The notes under the pieces are model-generated. The model was not told the DNA's origin. It searched no databases and worked only from the letters and a program-made list of their open reading frames with translations. A stretch of DNA of 64,000 bases, from positions 1,302,001-1,366,000 of the forward strand of contig NZ_JAFIMU010000007.1 of assembly GCF_017302985.1 (NCBI RefSeq), read 5' to 3'. The first letter of the stretch is position 1, and each line of letters starts with the position of its first letter. The translations under genes and the position numbers were made by a program. This document shows, in pieces, positions 1 to 9,384 of this stretch. The stretch is from Corallococcus macrosporus (lineage in GTDB: Bacteria > Myxococcota > Myxococcia > Myxococcales > Myxococcaceae).

Positions 1-810
1 GCGAAGACGCCCGCCGCGGCGGAGCCCCTGCGCATCCGCGAGCTGTTGCGCTCGGTGCGCCGGGAGATGGACCGCTGTCGCGACGCGGAGACCGCGTCCC
101 CTTCCGCGGCGGGCGTGGTGCCGTTCAGCACGCTGCGCATCCGCGACGTGCTGCACGCGATGCGACAGGAGGTCGACGCCCAGACGGCCGCGGGCGCGGA
201 CTGGCGCGCGGCGGTGGACGCGCTGCGGCCGGTGACGACGCCCCTGTGGCAGCGGCTGTCGGAGACGGAGCGGCGGCGCTTCCTTCGCCACCTGCGGGCG
301 TACTGGGAGGTGCACCGCCACCGCATGGCGCCGGAGATAAACGACGCACTGGATGCGTGGCGGCGCGACGGGCGGCTGGCGCTCCACGCGGCCCGGGTGC
401 TCGGCTTCGAGCTGGAGCCGGACGCGGTGGCGGTCCGCCTGCGGCGCCGGGGCGAGCGCGAGCCCCAGGTGCTGCGCGTGCAGCACGTCATCAACTGCAC
501 CGGCCCCGAGGCGAGCCCGGCCTCGCGCAGCCAGCCCGTCCTGCGCGGGCTGCTGGAGGCGGGACAGGCGCGCGCGGACGCGCTGGGCATCGGGTTGGCG
601 ACGGCACCCGATGGCGAGGTGCTGGACGCGCGCGGCCAGCCGTCCGCCCACCTCTTCACGCTGGGCCCGCCGCGCCGGGGCGACCTCTGGGAGACCACCG
701 CCGTGCCGGAGATCCGCTCCCAGGCCCGCGACCTGTCAGACCACCTGCTGCGCCTGCTGGGCGTGTCCCGCACCGCGACGTCCGAGCCGGTTCCCGCCGC
801 GTCGCCCTGA
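1..810 (+). CDS. FAD/NAD(P)-binding protein, C-terminal part (5' end outside window)
   Basis: The reading frame is open from base 1, so only the C-terminal ~269 residues are present and the start lies upstream. The segment RRRFLRHLRAYWEVHRHRMAP followed by a VINCTGPE motif is characteristic of the FAD/NAD(P)-binding family (NAD_binding_9 type) related to hydroxyacylglutathione-like YdhS proteins. The INCTG stretch is the second dinucleotide-binding turn. The end of the protein (FTLGPPRRGDLWETTAVPEIRSQA, given here only as a landmark by its first residues) is also typical of that family. The substrate is unknown. A probable cytosolic oxidoreductase; the Rossmann N-terminus cannot be checked here. 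Confidence 0.75.
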   Translation, partial: AKTPAAAEPLRIRELLRSVRREMDRCRDAETASPSAAGVVPFSTLRIRDVLHAMRQEVDAQTAAGADWRAAVDALRPVTTPLWQRLSETERRRFLRHLRAYWEVHRHRMAPEINDALDAWRRDGRLALHAARVLGFELEPDAVAVRLRRRGEREPQVLRVQHVINCTGPEASPASRSQPVLRGLLEAGQARADALGIGLATAPDGEVLDARGQPSAHLFTLGPPRRGDLWETTAVPEIRSQARDLSDHLLRLLGVSRTATSEPVPAASP

Positions 811-1052
811 GCGCGCGCACCTTCCGCGAGCCCGGCGCCGTCCGTGGGTCTCGCGGCTCGCACAGGACACGTTCGCCCACCGGGCCGCCGGACGTGTGCC
901 CTCGGGGGTAGTCGCCTGGTAGAGGACCTGACAGGCCCGATGACCGGAGTGGGGTGATTCGCTCGCCGGACAACGGCTCCCCTCCGAGGGAGGCTGTGGG
1001 GCTCCGGCGTTTCGTGCGACATTCCGGGTCCCCCTCCTGGAGTCCCATCCTG

Positions 1053-2339
1053 ATGGCCCTGAAGCGCCCCCTCGCCGCCCTCATGGGAGGCGTGTCCCTG
1101 TCCGTCCTCGTGAGCGCTGGGGCGCTGGCGTACCAGCACCTGCGCACCGACGCGCTGGAGCAACGGCTGCTGCGTGAGGTGGACACGCTGACGCACGCGG
1201 AGCACCCGCGTCCGGCGCATGTCACCGCCACGCGGCCCGGCGCCTTCGGGGAGGCCGTGGTGTCCCTGCTGCCCGCGCTCCTCCAGCAGGCCCGGGAAGC
1301 GCCGGTCCCCAGCGCGGCGGAGGCGGTGACGCTCGAGGCGGTGATTGAGGGGCGCACTCCGGTGACGGACCTCCCCGCGTCCTTGCGCGAGGCCCTGGAG
1401 CAGGGCCGTCCGCTGATGCGTCGGGTGCTCGCCGCCACCCATGCGGAGTCCGGTGGCCTGCCGGAGGACCTGCGCCCGCTGTCCGGGCCGGAGACGTCGC
1501 GGCGGGACGCGCTGCTTCAGGCCCTGCGCCACGTGTTGGACGTGGCGGCGCTGGAGACGCGGCTGCTCGTCGCGCGGGGGGAAGCCGATGCGGCGGTGGA
1601 CACGTGCGTGGACACGCTCGCGCTCAGCCGGGAGCTGGCCCTGGGCGGTGGGCTCGTGGGACTGCGCCTGTCCGCGGACGGCTTCGCCCGCGCGTGGCGG
1701 GCCTGCGCGGACGCGCTCGACGCGGCCTCGCTGATCCGCAAGCGCCAGGCCCTCTCGCAGCTCACCCGGCTGCACGAGGGCTTCCCGCCGGTGTCCCTGA
1801 CGCTGCACGAAGAGGCCGTCGCCGCACAGCTCCACGCCTTCCGCGACCTGCTCTCCGACGAAGCCCGCGCCGCACTTCCGGCCGCATGGTTCGACGCGCC
1901 CCCGCTGCCCGGCCCCCTGTCGCGCCGGATCCAGTGGCGGCAGTGGGTGGAGGACGCGGACCGGCTGCTCGCCGTGGTGGATCAACCGGCCGACGACCGC
2001 CGACGCTCGCTGGCGGCGCTGGAGGCGCGCAAGGGCGGGGAACTCTTCCGTCAGGCGGAGGCCCCGTCGGTGCGCCTGTCGCCCGAGGACGTGGAGGCGC
2101 TGGACCTGCGCGCGCTGCGCACGGAGGCGCTCATCGCCCTGACGGAGGCCGACGTGGCCCACGCGCAGACAGGCCAGTGGCCGCGCGTGCTCCCCACCCG
2201 GACGACGTCGCTGGTGCTCAAGCCCGTGGACGAGACCCGGGCCCACATCCGCTCGTGCGTGCAGGGGCTGATGCCCGACCCCCTGGTCGTGAAGGCGGAC
2301 GGGCCGCCCGCGCTCCAGCAGGTCCACGACGTGCCCTGA
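1053..2339 (+). CDS. Hypothetical protein with N-terminal membrane anchor
   Basis: A 428-residue protein starting MALKRPLAALMGGVSLSVLV, which gives a positively charged start followed by a hydrophobic helix at about residues 6-24 (signal anchor or uncleaved signal). The rest is Ala/Leu/Arg-rich, predicted helical and exported or periplasmic. An in-frame start 99 bases upstream (954) would put a charged, non-hydrophobic extension before the helix, so ATG 1053 is preferred. I do not recognise the family. Gene order gives no functional clue: the upstream gene is an FAD protein and the downstream gene another unknown on the same strand, about 106 bases away. Confidence 0.7.
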   Translation: MALKRPLAALMGGVSLSVLVSAGALAYQHLRTDALEQRLLREVDTLTHAEHPRPAHVTATRPGAFGEAVVSLLPALLQQAREAPVPSAAEAVTLEAVIEGRTPVTDLPASLREALEQGRPLMRRVLAATHAESGGLPEDLRPLSGPETSRRDALLQALRHVLDVAALETRLLVARGEADAAVDTCVDTLALSRELALGGGLVGLRLSADGFARAWRACADALDAASLIRKRQALSQLTRLHEGFPPVSLTLHEEAVAAQLHAFRDLLSDEARAALPAAWFDAPPLPGPLSRRIQWRQWVEDADRLLAVVDQPADDRRRSLAALEARKGGELFRQAEAPSVRLSPEDVEALDLRALRTEALIALTEADVAHAQTGQWPRVLPTRTTSLVLKPVDETRAHIRSCVQGLMPDPLVVKADGPPALQQVHDVP

Positions 2340-2445
2340 CCGCCTCCCTGGTGGGTCGCCCGTGCCCGCTTCACGTCCGGCCTCCCACGTCGGAGCGGCG
2401 AGGTAGGATGCGGCCTTTCCGTGGACGTCGTGGGAGGGAGCCGTC

Positions 2446-4677
2446 ATGTCGTGGAAGCTGGCGCTGCTGGACGAAGTGTCGAAGGTGCTGCCGGATGCAC
2501 CCCTCAAGGGTTCGGACATCCGCGTGGAATTGCCGACCGCCAGCTACGCGCTGCCCGCGGGAGAGAAGCTGGGGCCCCTGACGTTCGCGTTCGACGTGTC
2601 CGCGCGCGGCTTCATCGAAGGCTATGACGCCCCGGCGGACGTGGACGCGGCGGGCGTGGTGGGCGAGGCCCCCGGCGACGCGAAGGAGCAGTTGGGCCCG
2701 GCGCTCGTCTACGGCGGCGACAACGCGTGGCTGAAGTACGGGGTGGAGGCGCGCGTGAAGGCGGAGGTCGGCTTCCCGCTGCCCTACGTGGCGCTCGCGG
2801 CCAACGGCGACGTGCGCGTGCTCCTGGCGGACTACCACCGGCACCCGCAGGACATGAAGGCGCGCGACGCGCTGAAGGAGGACGCGCCCGAGCTGCGGCT
2901 GCCCCTGCTCACGTCGTCGCTGGACAAGCTGGGCGTGGGGGACGCCATCGCCTTCCAGGCGCGCGGCGAGCTGTCCGTCACCGCGACGCTGGACTGGACG
3001 GACGTCTACACCTCCAACCTCCAGACGCTGACGAAGCTCTTGTCCGCCAGCACCCTGCTCGCCTTCGAGGCCAAGGCGGGCGCCACCGTGTCCGCCAGGG
3101 TGAAGGTGGTGGACGACTACGCCGTCGTCTTCTCCCGCCCCGCCGCGGGCCAGGTGCGCGTGCAGGTGAAGAAGGTCGTGGCGCGCGAGGCCGGCGTCAC
3201 GGCCAGCCTCCACGTGGAGGCCAGCCTCACCGACCCGGCCGCGCTCGTCACCCAGGTGGAGCAGGTCCTCGAAGGGCTCTTGTCCGTGCCGCTGGCGGAG
3301 TTCGAGTCCCTGATGACGAAGCTGGAGGCGCACAAGCTGTCGGAGATCGAGGCGAAGGCGCTGCGCCTCGTCCTCGACCGGCTGGGCTTCGGGGAGCTGG
3401 AGGCCAACACCACCGCGCTGCGCACGCAGTGGGACAAGCTGCGCACGGACGTGCGCACGCGCGTCCAGGCCCTGGCCGAGTCCAAGTTCGAGCTGGGCTT
3501 CCGCTACGAATACCTGCGCCTGCGCGAGCAGACGACGCTGCTGTCCACCGTGTGCACCGACGCCCAGGCGCGCGCGCTGCACCCGCTGCTGGTGTCGGGC
3601 CGGATGGACGGCGCCATGCAGCGCATGCAGTCCGAGGGCATGGTGCTGGAGCAGTGCCTGCTGAAGGAGGTCAACAAGGAGTCCAAGGCCTGGGGCTTCT
3701 CCCTGAAGCTGGGCAAGTGGGCGCTGGGCGGCAACGACACGCGCGAGCTCACCCAGGTGGTGCAGCGCAACAGCCTGGAGAAGGAGGCGCCCCAGCGCAT
3801 CTCGTTCCTGGGCGTGCGCGGCTACAGCGGCGCGCTGCTCACGCCGTACATGCGCTGGACCGCGGACTTCAAGGCGGACATGGCGGAGTTCCGCAAGTCG
3901 CCCACCGTGGCGGACTTCGACCTGGGACTCTACCTGCTGCTGGCCCGTGACGCGCGCAAGCTGTCCGGCGACGAGCTGCGCCAGGCCGTGGACGAGGCCA
4001 TCATCTGGGGCGCGCTGGACGACGCCGAGGAGGAGCAGGTCCTCCAGCGCATCCGCGACGCGGCCGGCGGCAAGGAGGTGGAGACGCGCGTGGAGCTGAA
4101 GCTGGACAACCGGACGCTGCGCGACGTCATCGACCACGCGGCGGACCCGGACGCGCACTCCGCCTTCGCCCGCGCGCTCGCCCGCGCCCTGCCCTGGTAC
4201 GGCGTGCCGTGCCGCGACCGCCCCGCCGTGCGCGAGTCCGTCTACGCCCCCCTGTGGAAGGCGTACCTGGAGCAGAACTGGTCCGCCGCCGACGCCGCCC
4301 GGACGGCCGCCGCGAACCTGAAGAACAACCCGCTCGTCGGACAGTTCGCGTACATCGAAGGGCAACTGGGCAACGGAATGCTGACGTTCGCGGAGATCAT
4401 CCAGAAGAACCCCGGCACCGTGTCCAAGTGGCGCGACCTGCGCGCGGGGCTCCTGGACCTGCGCAACAGCGAGCAGCGCTCGTCGTCCGTCTTCAAGGAC
4501 GCGTTCAAGGCGCTGTCCCAGTCCTGGGCGCAGTCCTTCCACCTGAAGGCCACGGGCGCGTTCTTCCTGGAGCTGGCGGCGCGCAGCGGCAACGGCCTGG
4601 CCACCGTGGAGCGCACCTTCACCGTGACGGTGCCGGGGACGGGCGCCAGCATCGTCTTCAGCAAGTCGCGGGCCTGA
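2446..4677 (+). CDS. Large uncharacterised protein (743 aa)
   Basis: ATG 2446 follows GGGAGG with good spacing. There is no signal peptide (MSWKLALLDEVSKVLPD...), so the protein is probably cytosolic. The N-terminal ~270 residues alternate short beta-like segments (for example VEARVKAEVGFPLPYVALA), the middle is strongly helical and charged (about 280-470), and the C-terminal third is mixed and ends in a beta-rich tail (ERTFTVTVPGTGASIVF). I know no family for it. It stands alone between an exported unknown and a bestrophin, and is followed by a strong inverted repeat at 4702-4728, so it is probably monocistronic. Confidence 0.75.
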   Translation: MSWKLALLDEVSKVLPDAPLKGSDIRVELPTASYALPAGEKLGPLTFAFDVSARGFIEGYDAPADVDAAGVVGEAPGDAKEQLGPALVYGGDNAWLKYGVEARVKAEVGFPLPYVALAANGDVRVLLADYHRHPQDMKARDALKEDAPELRLPLLTSSLDKLGVGDAIAFQARGELSVTATLDWTDVYTSNLQTLTKLLSASTLLAFEAKAGATVSARVKVVDDYAVVFSRPAAGQVRVQVKKVVAREAGVTASLHVEASLTDPAALVTQVEQVLEGLLSVPLAEFESLMTKLEAHKLSEIEAKALRLVLDRLGFGELEANTTALRTQWDKLRTDVRTRVQALAESKFELGFRYEYLRLREQTTLLSTVCTDAQARALHPLLVSGRMDGAMQRMQSEGMVLEQCLLKEVNKESKAWGFSLKLGKWALGGNDTRELTQVVQRNSLEKEAPQRISFLGVRGYSGALLTPYMRWTADFKADMAEFRKSPTVADFDLGLYLLLARDARKLSGDELRQAVDEAIIWGALDDAEEEQVLQRIRDAAGGKEVETRVELKLDNRTLRDVIDHAADPDAHSAFARALARALPWYGVPCRDRPAVRESVYAPLWKAYLEQNWSAADAARTAAANLKNNPLVGQFAYIEGQLGNGMLTFAEIIQKNPGTVSKWRDLRAGLLDLRNSEQRSSSVFKDAFKALSQSWAQSFHLKATGAFFLELAARSGNGLATVERTFTVTVPGTGASIVFSKSRA

Positions 4678-4701
4678 AAGCCCCGGCGTCCATCCGTCCG
4701 G

Positions 4702-4728
4702 TTCCGCACGCTCACCCGGCGTGCGGAA
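4702..4728. terminator. Perfect 10-bp inverted repeat, possible terminator
   Basis: TTCCGCACGC and GCGTGCGGAA flank a 7-base loop, starting 25 bases after the stop codon of the 743-residue gene. There is no T-run on either side, so this would be a hairpin-type transcription end or mRNA stabiliser rather than a textbook intrinsic terminator. Confidence 0.5.
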
Positions 4729-4843
4729 GAGGTTCCGGCCGGACGGTGGACGTGAAGGTAACGCGCTGCATTGCCCCGGCGCGGGGGCATCACTACATCC
4801 GGCTTCTCACGCAGCACGCGCGACGCGAGCGAGGCCCCCGCAG

Positions 4844-5986
4844 ATGATCGTCGGTCGGATGCTGTCCTGGCGGATCATCCTCCGCTACACGGGGCGCCCC
4901 GTCGTCGTGCACATCGTCATCGCGCTGGCCATCTCCCTGGGCTACGAGGTGCTGGACGCCAGGTGGCTGTCGGTGCCGGCGCTGCCGGTGACGCTGCTGG
5001 CCGCGGCCCTGGGCGTGCTGCTCGGCTTCCGCAACAACTCCGCCTACGAGCGCTGGTGGGAGGCGCGCACCATCTGGGGCGGGCTGGTGAACGCGTCGCG
5101 GACGCTCGCCCGGCAGGTGCTCACCTTCCTGCCCGCGCCCCGGGCGCAGCGCAGCGACGGGACGCCGGAGACGCCCTCCGCCGCGTCCCGCCTGGTGCAG
5201 GTGGCCGTGCAGCCGGAGGGTCCCGCGCTGGCGCCCGCCTGGTCCCAGGTGGGTGACGGCGCGGTGCGCGACCAACTGGGCCACGCGCGCGACCTGCGCG
5301 GGAACGTCCCGCGCGCGAACCTGGCCACGTTCATCCACCCGGCCGTGGAGTCCCCCCGGGGCATCACCGGCATGTTCGGGGGCATCACCGAGGACGCGCG
5401 CGAGCTGGTCTACGCGCAGGTGGGCTTCGTGAACGCGCTCCGCTGCCACCTGCGGCGGCAGGACCCCTTCCCGGAAATCACGCCGTTCTTCCGGCCGTCC
5501 GTGCTGGAGGCCCTGCGCGACGAGCAGAACGTGCCCGCCGCCATCGTCCTGTGGATGGGCGTGCGCATGCGCCGCGTCTACAGCGACATCGAGCATCCGG
5601 AGAAGGTCTACATGCGCGTGTCGATGGACGAGACGCTCACCGAGCTGACCAACTTCCTGGGCGCGTGCGAGCGCATCAAGAACACGCCCCTGCCCCGCCA
5701 GTACGACATCCTCCCGCACGCCATGGTGCGCGCCTACCTCACCATGCTGCCCCTGGGCGTCGTCGCGGACCTGGGCGTGCTCACGCCGCTGGTCACCGCC
5801 ATCATCGCGTTCCTCTTCATCGCCCTGGACGCGGTGGGCCGCGACGTGGAGAACCCCTTCGAGGACGGCGTCAGCGACACGCCCATGACGGCGCTCTGCC
5901 GCACCATCGAGATCAACCTGCGGCAGATGCTGGGCGAGTCCGGGCTGCCGCCGCCCGTCCAGCCGAAGGACGGCCTGCTGTACTGA
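4844..5986 (+). CDS. Bestrophin family ion channel (UPF0187)
   Basis: A 380-residue membrane protein. The segment GFRNNSAYERWWEARTIWGG (about residues 62-81) is the bestrophin signature, preceded by two hydrophobic helices (about 15-60). Further hydrophobic helices lie near residues 290-330, with the conserved DVENPFED motif close to the C-terminus. Bacterial bestrophins form pentameric ion channels in the inner membrane. ATG 4844 is chosen because the family begins just before the first helix; the longer in-frame extension is poorly conserved in character. The tail converges on the hydratase/decarboxylase gene, whose stop lies 3 bases away. Confidence 0.9.
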   Translation: MIVGRMLSWRIILRYTGRPVVVHIVIALAISLGYEVLDARWLSVPALPVTLLAAALGVLLGFRNNSAYERWWEARTIWGGLVNASRTLARQVLTFLPAPRAQRSDGTPETPSAASRLVQVAVQPEGPALAPAWSQVGDGAVRDQLGHARDLRGNVPRANLATFIHPAVESPRGITGMFGGITEDARELVYAQVGFVNALRCHLRRQDPFPEITPFFRPSVLEALRDEQNVPAAIVLWMGVRMRRVYSDIEHPEKVYMRVSMDETLTELTNFLGACERIKNTPLPRQYDILPHAMVRAYLTMLPLGVVADLGVLTPLVTAIIAFLFIALDAVGRDVENPFEDGVSDTPMTALCRTIEINLRQMLGESGLPPPVQPKDGLLY

Positions 5987-5989
5987 GAA

Positions 5990-6778
5990 CTAGTCCGCCG
6001 CCGTGACCTCCACCGTGCCCAGCCCGTCCACGGTGAGCCGCACGTGGTCACCGGGCTTCATCAGGTAGGCCGCGGTGGCCGCGCCCGACAGCACCAGGCT
6101 CCCCGCGGGCAGCACCTGGCCGCGCTCCGCGAGCAGCGCGCACAACTGGATGAGGGACACCACCGGGTCACCGGAGATGGCGTCCGAGCGCGCCTCGCCC
6201 TCCACCTTGCCGTTCACCTCCATGCGCATCTGGAGCTTCGTCAGGTCCAGCTCGCGCGGGGCGCGCTCCAGCGTGCCCGGCACGAACAGCGACGAGGACG
6301 CGTTGTCCGCCACCACGTCCGGCAGGCTGAAGTACTTGAAGCCCACGAAGCGCGAGTCCAGCACCTCCATCGCCGCGAAGACGGCCTCGCACGCGTCCAG
6401 CACCTGGTCGCGCGTCACGGTGCCCTTGAGCTCCTTCGACGTGCGGAAGGCGATTTCGGGCTCGATGCGCGGGTGGATGCCCGCGCCCACGCGGATGACG
6501 CCGCCCGGCTGCACGCGCATCCGGTCCGTGAGCACGCCGAAGATGGGCGAGCCCAGGTTCATCTGCTTGCGCTTGGCCTCCGACGTGAAGCCCATCTTCA
6601 GGCCCACCACCCGCTCGCCCTGGGCCTCGCGCAGCCGGATGCCCTCCGCCTGCACCGCGTAGCCGTCCGGCACGCTCAGCTGCGGGTGCGCGTGTGTCAG
6701 GGGCGGCACCTCACGGCGCTCGCGCCGCGCCGCGTCCAGGATTCCTGCCAGGGCCGCCACGTCCACAGTCGAGGTCAT
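5990..6778 (-). CDS. 4-oxalocrotonate decarboxylase / 2-keto-4-pentenoate hydratase family
   Basis: A 262-residue FAH-superfamily protein. GLKMGFTSEAKRKQM followed by PIFGVLTDRM resembles the XylI/DmpH/NbaG decarboxylases more than the hydratases. EPEIAF supplies the metal-binding acidic residues, and GDPVVSLIQLCALLAERG is the conserved substrate loop. It probably decarboxylates 4-oxalocrotonate (2-oxo-3-hexenedioate), produced from 2-aminomuconate, to 2-oxopent-4-enoate, with Mg2+. It is transcribed away from the kynurenine operon across a 185-base shared upstream region, which suggests co-regulation. A hydratase role (next step of the meta-pathway) cannot be excluded from sequence alone. 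Confidence 0.82.
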   Translation of the reverse strand: MTSTVDVAALAGILDAARRERREVPPLTHAHPQLSVPDGYAVQAEGIRLREAQGERVVGLKMGFTSEAKRKQMNLGSPIFGVLTDRMRVQPGGVIRVGAGIHPRIEPEIAFRTSKELKGTVTRDQVLDACEAVFAAMEVLDSRFVGFKYFSLPDVVADNASSSLFVPGTLERAPRELDLTKLQMRMEVNGKVEGEARSDAISGDPVVSLIQLCALLAERGQVLPAGSLVLSGAATAAYLMKPGDHVRLTVDGLGTVEVTAAD

Positions 6779-6963
6779 GCGCGAATCTTTTCCATGCCCG
6801 GCCCGCAATTCCACCAAGGATTCACCGGTGGAGCGGGTCCCGGAGACGCCGGGCGCCGGACGGCCGCGCAAGCGAGCGCCATCCGACGTCCGCCGTTCGG
6901 AATCCTGGAGGCGCTGGACGGCCGCGACATACATTGCCGCGTCTCCCTCAGGAGGGCGCTGCC
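6779..6963. promoter_or_regulatory. Divergent upstream region of the kynurenine catabolic cluster
   Basis: 185 bases separate the divergent start codons of the decarboxylase and the dehydrogenase, so promoters for both units must lie here. Near the rightward gene, TACATT at about 6930-6935 is a weak -10-like match; no convincing -35 was found. A strong ribosome-binding site AGGAGG (6950-6955) sits 8 bases before the TTG start at 6964. No regulator gene is adjacent. Confidence 0.45.
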
Positions 6964-8406
6964 TTGGAGAAGGTCCTCAACTACATCGGTGGCGAGCTGG
7001 TGCCCGCGGCGGGCGGCCAGTGGCTGGACAAGCCGGAGCCCGCAACGGGCCAGCTCTACGCGCACGTGCCGGACTCGCGCGAGGAGGACGTGCAATCCGC
7101 CGTGGAGGCCGCGGGCCGCGCCTTCCCCGCATGGTCCGCCCTGCCGGCCAACGAGCGCTCGCGCTACCTGCGCCGCATCGCCGGGCTCATCCACGAGCGC
7201 CTGGACGCCTTCGCGCGGGCGGAGTCCATCGACACGGGCAAGCCGCTGGCGGTGGCCCGCACGGTGGACATCCCGCGCAGCGTGCTCAACTTCGAGTTCT
7301 TCGCGGACGCGGCGACGCAGTTCTCCAGCGAAGCGCACCCCATGGACGGCGTGGCGCTCAACTACACGCTGCGCTCGCCGCTGGGCGTGGTGGGCTGCAT
7401 CTCGCCGTGGAACCTGCCGCTGTACCTGCTCACGTGGAAGATCGCCCCCGCGCTGGCGGCCGGCAACTGCGTGGTGGCCAAGCCGTCGGAAGTCACGCCG
7501 ATGACGGCCTACCTCCTGTCCCAGGTGTGCCGCGACGCGGGCCTGCCGCCGGGCGTGCTCAACCTGGTGCACGGCCTGGGTCCGCACGTCGGCGGGCCGC
7601 TCACGCGCCACCCGGAAGTGAGCGCCATCTCCTTCACCGGCAGCACGCGCACCGGCGCGGAGATCGCCCGCGTGGCCGCGCCCGCGTTCAAGAAGCTGTC
7701 GCTGGAGATGGGCGGCAAGAACCCCAACGTCATCTTCGCGGACTGCGACTTCGACGAGGCGCTGGCCACCACGCTGCGCTCGTCCTTCGCCAACCAGGGG
7801 CAGATCTGCCTGTGCGGCCCGCGCATCTTCGTGCAGCGCTCGCTGTACCCGCGCTTCAAGGAAGCGCTCGTCGCTCGCACGAAGGCCCTCAAGGTGGGCG
7901 ACCCGCTGGTGGAGGGCACGGACCAGGGCGCGCTCGTGTCGCGCGAGCACTTCGAGAAGGTGATGGGCTACATCGCGCTCGCGAAGCAGGAGGGCGGCCA
8001 CATCCTCACCGGCGGCCAGCGCGCGAGCGTGCCCGGCCGCTGCGCGAACGGCTGGTTCATCGAGCCCACGCTGGTGGAGGGCCTGGCGCCCACGTGCCGC
8101 ACGAACCAGGAGGAGATCTTCGGCCCGGTGGCCACGCTGATGCCCTTCGATGACGAGGAGGAGGTGCTGTCGTGGGCCAACTCCACGCGCTACGGGCTGG
8201 CGGGCAGCGTGTGGACGAAGGACCTGACGCGCGCGCACCGCTTCGCGTCCCGGCTGCACAGCGGCATCGTCTGGGTGAACACCTGGATGCTGCGCGACCT
8301 GCGCACGCCGTTCGGAGGGGTGAAGGAGTCCGGCGTGGGCCGCGAGGGCGGCTGGGACGCGCTGCGCTTCTTCACCGAGCCCAAGAACGTCTGCATCAAG
8401 CTCTGA
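6964..8406 (+). CDS. 2-aminomuconate 6-semialdehyde dehydrogenase (aldehyde dehydrogenase family)
   Basis: A 480-residue NAD-dependent aldehyde dehydrogenase. The catalytic Glu is at about residue 248 (LEMGGKNPN), the nucleophilic Cys at about 282 (GQICLCG), and the cofactor loop is FTGSTRTGAEIA. Context fixes the substrate: the next genes make 2-aminomuconate semialdehyde, which this enzyme oxidises to 2-aminomuconate. The start is TTG 6964, preceded by AGGAGG at 8-base spacing; there is no ATG in a suitable place. It is the first gene of an operon that runs to 13764. 2-hydroxymuconic semialdehyde dehydrogenases are close relatives, so without the neighbours the substrate would be ambiguous. 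Confidence 0.9.
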   Translation: MEKVLNYIGGELVPAAGGQWLDKPEPATGQLYAHVPDSREEDVQSAVEAAGRAFPAWSALPANERSRYLRRIAGLIHERLDAFARAESIDTGKPLAVARTVDIPRSVLNFEFFADAATQFSSEAHPMDGVALNYTLRSPLGVVGCISPWNLPLYLLTWKIAPALAAGNCVVAKPSEVTPMTAYLLSQVCRDAGLPPGVLNLVHGLGPHVGGPLTRHPEVSAISFTGSTRTGAEIARVAAPAFKKLSLEMGGKNPNVIFADCDFDEALATTLRSSFANQGQICLCGPRIFVQRSLYPRFKEALVARTKALKVGDPLVEGTDQGALVSREHFEKVMGYIALAKQEGGHILTGGQRASVPGRCANGWFIEPTLVEGLAPTCRTNQEEIFGPVATLMPFDDEEEVLSWANSTRYGLAGSVWTKDLTRAHRFASRLHSGIVWVNTWMLRDLRTPFGGVKESGVGREGGWDALRFFTEPKNVCIKL

Positions 8407-8429
8407 AACCCCCAAGGAGTGACCTCCAC

Positions 8430-8858
8430 GTGAGCGCTGGCGAGCGGATCGACTCGAAGAAGGCCCCGGAGCCGGTGGGGCTCTACCCCCACGCGCGCCG
8501 GGTGGGAAACCTCCTGTTCCTCTCCGGCGTGGGCCCGCGCGAGCGCGGCAGCAAGGCCATCCCGGGCGTGGAGCTGGACGCGGCGGGCAACATCGTCTCC
8601 TACGACATCGAGACGCAGTGCCACTCCGTGTTCCGCAACGTGCGCTACATCCTGGAGGACGCGGGCTCCTCGTGGGAGCGGCTGGTGGACGTGACGGTGT
8701 ACCTCACGGACATGAAGCGGGACTTCCCCACGTACAACCGGCTGTGGGCGGAGTACTTCAAGGACAACCCGCCGTGCCGCACCACGCTCGAAATCAACGC
8801 GCTGCCCACGCCCATCGCCATCGAACTGAAGTGCATCGCCACCATTGGAGACGAGTGA
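8430..8858 (+). CDS. 2-aminomuconate deaminase, RidA/YjgF family
   Basis: A 142-residue RidA-fold protein (family length about 130-145). Motifs: LYPHARRVGNLLFLSGVGPR at the N-terminus, and PCRTTLEINALPTPIAIELK, the RidA signature containing the conserved Arg that binds carboxylates. Its position between the dehydrogenase and the dioxygenase indicates deamination of 2-aminomuconate to 4-oxalocrotonate, as in the nba/amn clusters of nitro- and aminobenzoate degraders. GTG 8430 is the start, preceded by AAGGAG (8414-8419). One base separates its stop from the next start. A generic enamine/imine deaminase role is the alternative. Confidence 0.87.
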   Translation: MSAGERIDSKKAPEPVGLYPHARRVGNLLFLSGVGPRERGSKAIPGVELDAAGNIVSYDIETQCHSVFRNVRYILEDAGSSWERLVDVTVYLTDMKRDFPTYNRLWAEYFKDNPPCRTTLEINALPTPIAIELKCIATIGDE

Positions 8859-8859
8859 C

Positions 8860-9384
8860 ATGGGACGACTGACCCCCATCAACTTCAAGAAGTGGATCGA
8901 CGAGCACCGCCACCTGCTCAAGCCGCCCGTGGGCAACCAGCAGGTCTGGGCGGACCGGGACTTCATGGTCACCGTGGTGGGCGGGCCCAACTCGCGCACG
9001 GACTTCCACGTCAACGAGGGCGAGGAGTTCTTCTACCAGCTGGAGGGCGACATCACCCTGCGCGTCATCGACGAGGGGCAGGTGCAGGACGTCCCCATCC
9101 GCGAGGGCGAAATCTTCCTCCTGCCGCCCAAGGTGCCGCACTCGCCGCAGCGGCCCCCCAACACCATCGGGCTGGTGCTGGAGCGCCGCCGCCAGCCGCA
9201 GGAGCTGGACTCCTTCCTGTGGCTGTGCCCGAAGTGCGGCGAGAAGCTCTATGAGGAATCGCTGCACGTCACGAATCTGGTGACGCAGCTGCCGCCGGTG
9301 TTCGAGCACTTCTATGGCAACCCCGACAACTGCACGTGCAAGAAGTGCGGCACGAAGGTGGCGCGGGGTGGTGCGCCCAAGTGA
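8860..9384 (+). CDS. 3-hydroxyanthranilate 3,4-dioxygenase
   Basis: A 174-residue cupin matching the bacterial enzyme length. The catalytic Fe(II) ligands are His50 and Glu56 (FHVNEGEEFF) and His94 (KVPHSPQRPP). A C-terminal rubredoxin-like site has two CxxC pairs, at Cys123/Cys126 (CPKC) and Cys160/Cys163 (CKKC), as in the Cupriavidus enzyme. It opens the ring of 3-hydroxyanthranilate to 2-amino-3-carboxymuconate semialdehyde in the cytosol. The unstable product is the substrate of the next gene, whose GTG start overlaps this stop by 4 bases, implying translational coupling that would limit escape to quinolinate. Confidence 0.95.
   Translation: MGRLTPINFKKWIDEHRHLLKPPVGNQQVWADRDFMVTVVGGPNSRTDFHVNEGEEFFYQLEGDITLRVIDEGQVQDVPIREGEIFLLPPKVPHSPQRPPNTIGLVLERRRQPQELDSFLWLCPKCGEKLYEESLHVTNLVTQLPPVFEHFYGNPDNCTCKKCGTKVARGGAPK

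Noticed and set aside
2371..4542. 723-codon open frame antisense to the unknown 743-residue gene
   Set aside because: High-GC DNA keeps antisense frames open. The product is His/Arg/Val-rich with no domain, while the plus-strand frame has a proper ribosome-binding site and balanced composition.
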